This document shows positions 61,245 to 64,000 of a DNA stretch of 64,000 nucleotides, piece by piece. The DNA comes from Afipia sp. Lineage in GTDB: Bacteria; Pseudomonadota; Alphaproteobacteria; Rhizobiales; Xanthobacteraceae. The notes beneath the pieces are model-generated. The model was not told the origin of the DNA. It worked only from the letters and a program-made list of their open reading frames with translations, and searched no databases. Location: positions 186,001 through 250,000 of the forward strand of contig JAFKER010000006.1 of NCBI GenBank assembly GCA_017308595.1, given 5' to 3'. Position numbers and translations under genes: made by a program. Every line of letters starts with the position of its first letter. The stretch's first letter is position 1.

Positions 61245-61649
61245 ATGGACTTCAAATTTCTCGAACCGTACCGGCCGCAGTTGCTCAGTCTGCTGCGCAT
61301 CATGACGGGCCTGCTGCTGTTTCAGTATGGCGTGGCCAAGATCTTCAAGTTTCCCGTGCTGCCATACTTCGCCAACATCCCGCCGCTGATCGTGACCGCC
61401 GGCACCATCGAACTGATCCTCGGCGCCCTGCTGCTGATCGGCCTGTTCACGCGCCTGACCGCCTTCATTCTGTCCGGCCAGATGGCGTTCGCCTATTTTC
61501 TCGGCCACATGTTCAAGTCGGGCACGCCGGTCTGGCATCCGCTGAACAACGGCGGCACCGGCGCGGCGCTGTTCTGCTTCGTATGTCTGTATCTGGCGAG
61601 CGCGGGTCCCGGCCCGTGGAGCGTCGATGCCTCGCGCGGCAAGTCCTGA
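61245..61649 (+). CDS. DoxX-family membrane protein
   Basis: 134 residues with four hydrophobic helices and the DoxX pattern LLRIMTGLLLFQYGVAKIF and IELILGALLLIGLFTR. The family relates to quinol oxidase subunits and to MauE/Rv-type thiol stress proteins. The precise role is unknown. AGGGGG lies six bases before the ATG. The frame is open upstream into the previous gene without support. Confidence 0.88.
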   Translation: MDFKFLEPYRPQLLSLLRIMTGLLLFQYGVAKIFKFPVLPYFANIPPLIVTAGTIELILGALLLIGLFTRLTAFILSGQMAFAYFLGHMFKSGTPVWHPLNNGGTGAALFCFVCLYLASAGPGPWSVDASRGKS

Positions 61650-61667
61650 ACGCTGACGACGTGATCG

Positions 61668-62423
61668 CTATTTAAGAAAAAATACGAGCGTCAAACCCGC
61701 GCCGATGGCCACCACCACGGCGCGGATTATTTTTTCCGGCACGATGCGCGCAAGACCGACGCCATAATATCCGCCGAGCGACGAGGCCACGATCGTGACC
61801 AGCGCCTGCGGCCAGTGCACCAGTCCGCCTGCGATCAGCAGCGCAGCCGACACCACCTGAATCAGAAACGCGACAAGGATCTTGGTGGAATTGGCCTTGT
61901 GATAATCGCCGCTGGCGATGATCGACAGCGCGGCAAGCATCATGATGCCGATTCCCGCGCCGAAAAATCCGCCGTAGATCGCGACAATCGTCATGACTCC
62001 GTAAGCGACGAGTTTGGCGGTGGTGTGCTGACCTTGCGAGAACGGCGCCGCGAACGCACGGATCTGGCTGCTGAACGCGAACATCAATGTCGCAACCAGC
62101 AGCAGCCACGGCACCAGCGGGCGAAAGCCGCCGTCGCCGAGCCAGATCAGCAGCAGCGCGCCAATGCCGCCGCCGATCAATCCGATAATCGCGAACGGAA
62201 GCATTTCGCGGAAGTAGGTACGAACCTCCGAACGGTAGGCTGCAACGCTGGCGAGATTGGCCGGAGTCAACGCAACCGCGCTGGTGGCGTTGGCATCGAG
62301 GGTCGGCAGACCGCTCGCGACCAGAGCCGCGAAGGTGATGAACGTGCCGCCGCCGGCAATGGCATTGATCGTGCCCGCGGCGAATCCCGCCACCGCCAGC
62401 ACAACGATCTGAAAAAGAGTCAC
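61668..62423 (-). CDS. TauE/SafE-family sulfite or anion exporter
   Basis: 251 residues, about eight hydrophobic helices. The family repeat appears as GFAAGTINAIAGGGTFITFAAL in the first half and GGFFGAGIGIMMLAAL in the second. Members move sulfite, sulfoacetate or similar anions. The start at GTG 62423 has AAGGGA five to six bases upstream, better than the TTG at 62441. It converges with doxX. Confidence 0.88.
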   Translation of the reverse strand: MTLFQIVVLAVAGFAAGTINAIAGGGTFITFAALVASGLPTLDANATSAVALTPANLASVAAYRSEVRTYFREMLPFAIIGLIGGGIGALLLIWLGDGGFRPLVPWLLLVATLMFAFSSQIRAFAAPFSQGQHTTAKLVAYGVMTIVAIYGGFFGAGIGIMMLAALSIIASGDYHKANSTKILVAFLIQVVSAALLIAGGLVHWPQALVTIVASSLGGYYGVGLARIVPEKIIRAVVVAIGAGLTLVFFLK

Positions 62424-62579
62424 GTCAGTCCCTTCACGCAAGAGGGCGCGAGGGAAGCGCCCGGCGAAGGGTCTTTAGAACAACGTGGGATAAAGGAAAA
62501 TGCCGTGCGCCGAATGCCATCCATGTTTCTGTGTCGTCTCGGCCTTCGCGGACGACATAAACTGAAGGCCCTGAACAGC

Positions 62580-63077
62580 TCAGCCTTGCGAGACTTTTAA
62601 TTCCAGCGGCACGTCCGGCGCGTTCTTGGAATTGTGCAGCACCAGCGAGGTCCGCACGTTGCGCACATGCGGAGCAGCGGTGAGATGGGAGACGAAGTTC
62701 TGAAACGTCCCCATGTCCGGGGCGACGCATTTCAGAATGAAGTCGATCTCGCCCGACAGCATCCAGCATTCGCGGACCAGCGGCTCCTTGCGCACGAAAT
62801 CCTCGAAAGCCCGCAAATCGGCATCCGCCTGGCTGGACAGATGGACCGAGGCAAACACCGTCACCTCGAAGCCGAGCGGGGCAGGATTGAGCAGCCCGCG
62901 ATAGCCGAGGATGTAGCCTTCTTCCTCCAGCGTCCGCACCCGGCGCAGGCAGGGCGGCGGGGAAATCCCGACCCGCTTGGCCAGTTCCACATTGGTGATC
63001 CGGCCATCAGCCTGAATCTCATGGAGTATTTTCAGGTCGATTTCGTCGAGGCTCTTTGACACGCGTGTCTCATCCAT
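62580..63077 (-). CDS. Lrp/AsnC-family transcriptional regulator
   Basis: 165 residues. N-terminal winged helix (LDEIDLKILHEIQADGRITN, then VELAKRVGISPPPCLRRVRTL) and C-terminal RAM domain (from about 75) that binds amino acids. The family forms octamers and controls amino-acid metabolism. It is divergent from trxB across a 251-base promoter region that includes TATCTTGCAT around 63200. From memory, an Lrp-type gene next to trxB is common in rhizobia. Confidence 0.93.
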   Translation of the reverse strand: MDETRVSKSLDEIDLKILHEIQADGRITNVELAKRVGISPPPCLRRVRTLEEEGYILGYRGLLNPAPLGFEVTVFASVHLSSQADADLRAFEDFVRKEPLVRECWMLSGEIDFILKCVAPDMGTFQNFVSHLTAAPHVRNVRTSLVLHNSKNAPDVPLELKVSQG

Positions 63078-63250
63078 GGGCTGGGGATTGGCCGGCCGGG
63101 TTTCGGACTGTTCTAGCCATCGAACACCGGTTGCGCAATTTTATTTCGCGCGACAGCCTATCTTCCGGCTAGCTGGGGAAAATTTCGCCATAGGGGTTGC
63201 ATATCTTGCATAGCTCGCTGGATGGCCTACATTCAGACATGCACTTTTAA

Positions 63251-64000
<750 letters not shown>

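Overview
The window is GC-rich chromosomal DNA, apart from one AT-rich insert. It reads as an alphaproteobacterium of the Bradyrhizobium / Rhodopseudomonas / Afipia group. Pointers are a MbfA-type membrane ferritin, a short chlorite dismutase-like protein, an HWE-family sensor kinase, a long CarB, a DnaG with a degenerate zinc finger, and several families of inverted intergenic repeats. The genus is inferred. No rRNA, tRNA, CRISPR array or transposase was seen.

Layout. 1-8.3 kb: a secreted Pro-rich protein, then glutamate synthase gltB-gltD and a YnfA-type membrane protein. 8.3-14.7 kb, minus strand: a hydroxyacid dehydrogenase, a TPR-methyltransferase fusion, a DUF459 protein and a lytic transglycosylase. 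15-17.8 kb: galU converges on an arsenic operon arsR-arsI-aqpS-arsC. 17.8-18.5 kb: a non-coding block with a near-consensus promoter and many tetraloop hairpins, probably a large structured RNA. 18.8-22.9 kb: secreted MsrA, MsrB and small secreted or membrane proteins. 22.9-26.4 kb: HWE kinase, diguanylate cyclase and a Lys/Ala-repeat peptide. 26.6-30.4 kb: an ArsR/SRPBCC pair, a second lytic transglycosylase, an exported MTA/SAH nucleosidase-like protein and mbfA. 30.5-31.05 kb: a second structured non-coding block on the minus strand with the same promoter layout. 31.26-33.35 kb: an AT-rich gene for an XRE helix-turn-helix fused to a dynamin-like GTPase, the clearest accessory gene. 33.8-38.2 kb: dnaG and rpoD. 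38.3-46.5 kb: LysR/isochorismatase, chlorite dismutase, gamma-glutamylcyclotransferase-like protein, two transglutaminase-like proteins, N-formylglutamate amidohydrolase, a LysE exporter and an ArsR plus two SRPBCC proteins. 46.6-51.4 kb: two acyl-CoA synthetases, a YqeY protein and a hydrolase. 51.5-60.7 kb: carA, a Na+/H+ antiporter, a thioesterase, dps, a methyltransferase, carB and greA. 60.8-64 kb: a Cys-rich secreted peptide, DoxX, TauE/SafE, Lrp and the start of trxB.

How genes work together. GltBD make glutamate, and CarA/CarB make carbamoyl phosphate for arginine and pyrimidines. In the ars operon, ArsI demethylates trivalent methylarsenicals and ArsC reduces arsenate. Both yield arsenite, which can leave through the AqpS channel under ArsR control. 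MsrA/MsrB, Dps, MbfA and TrxB give an oxidative and iron stress theme. Three ArsR-type regulators have palindromes next to their start codons and no visible Shine-Dalgarno, which suggests leaderless, autorepressed mRNAs. The strongest candidates for something undescribed are the two structured RNA blocks with a shared promoter design and the XRE-GTPase gene.
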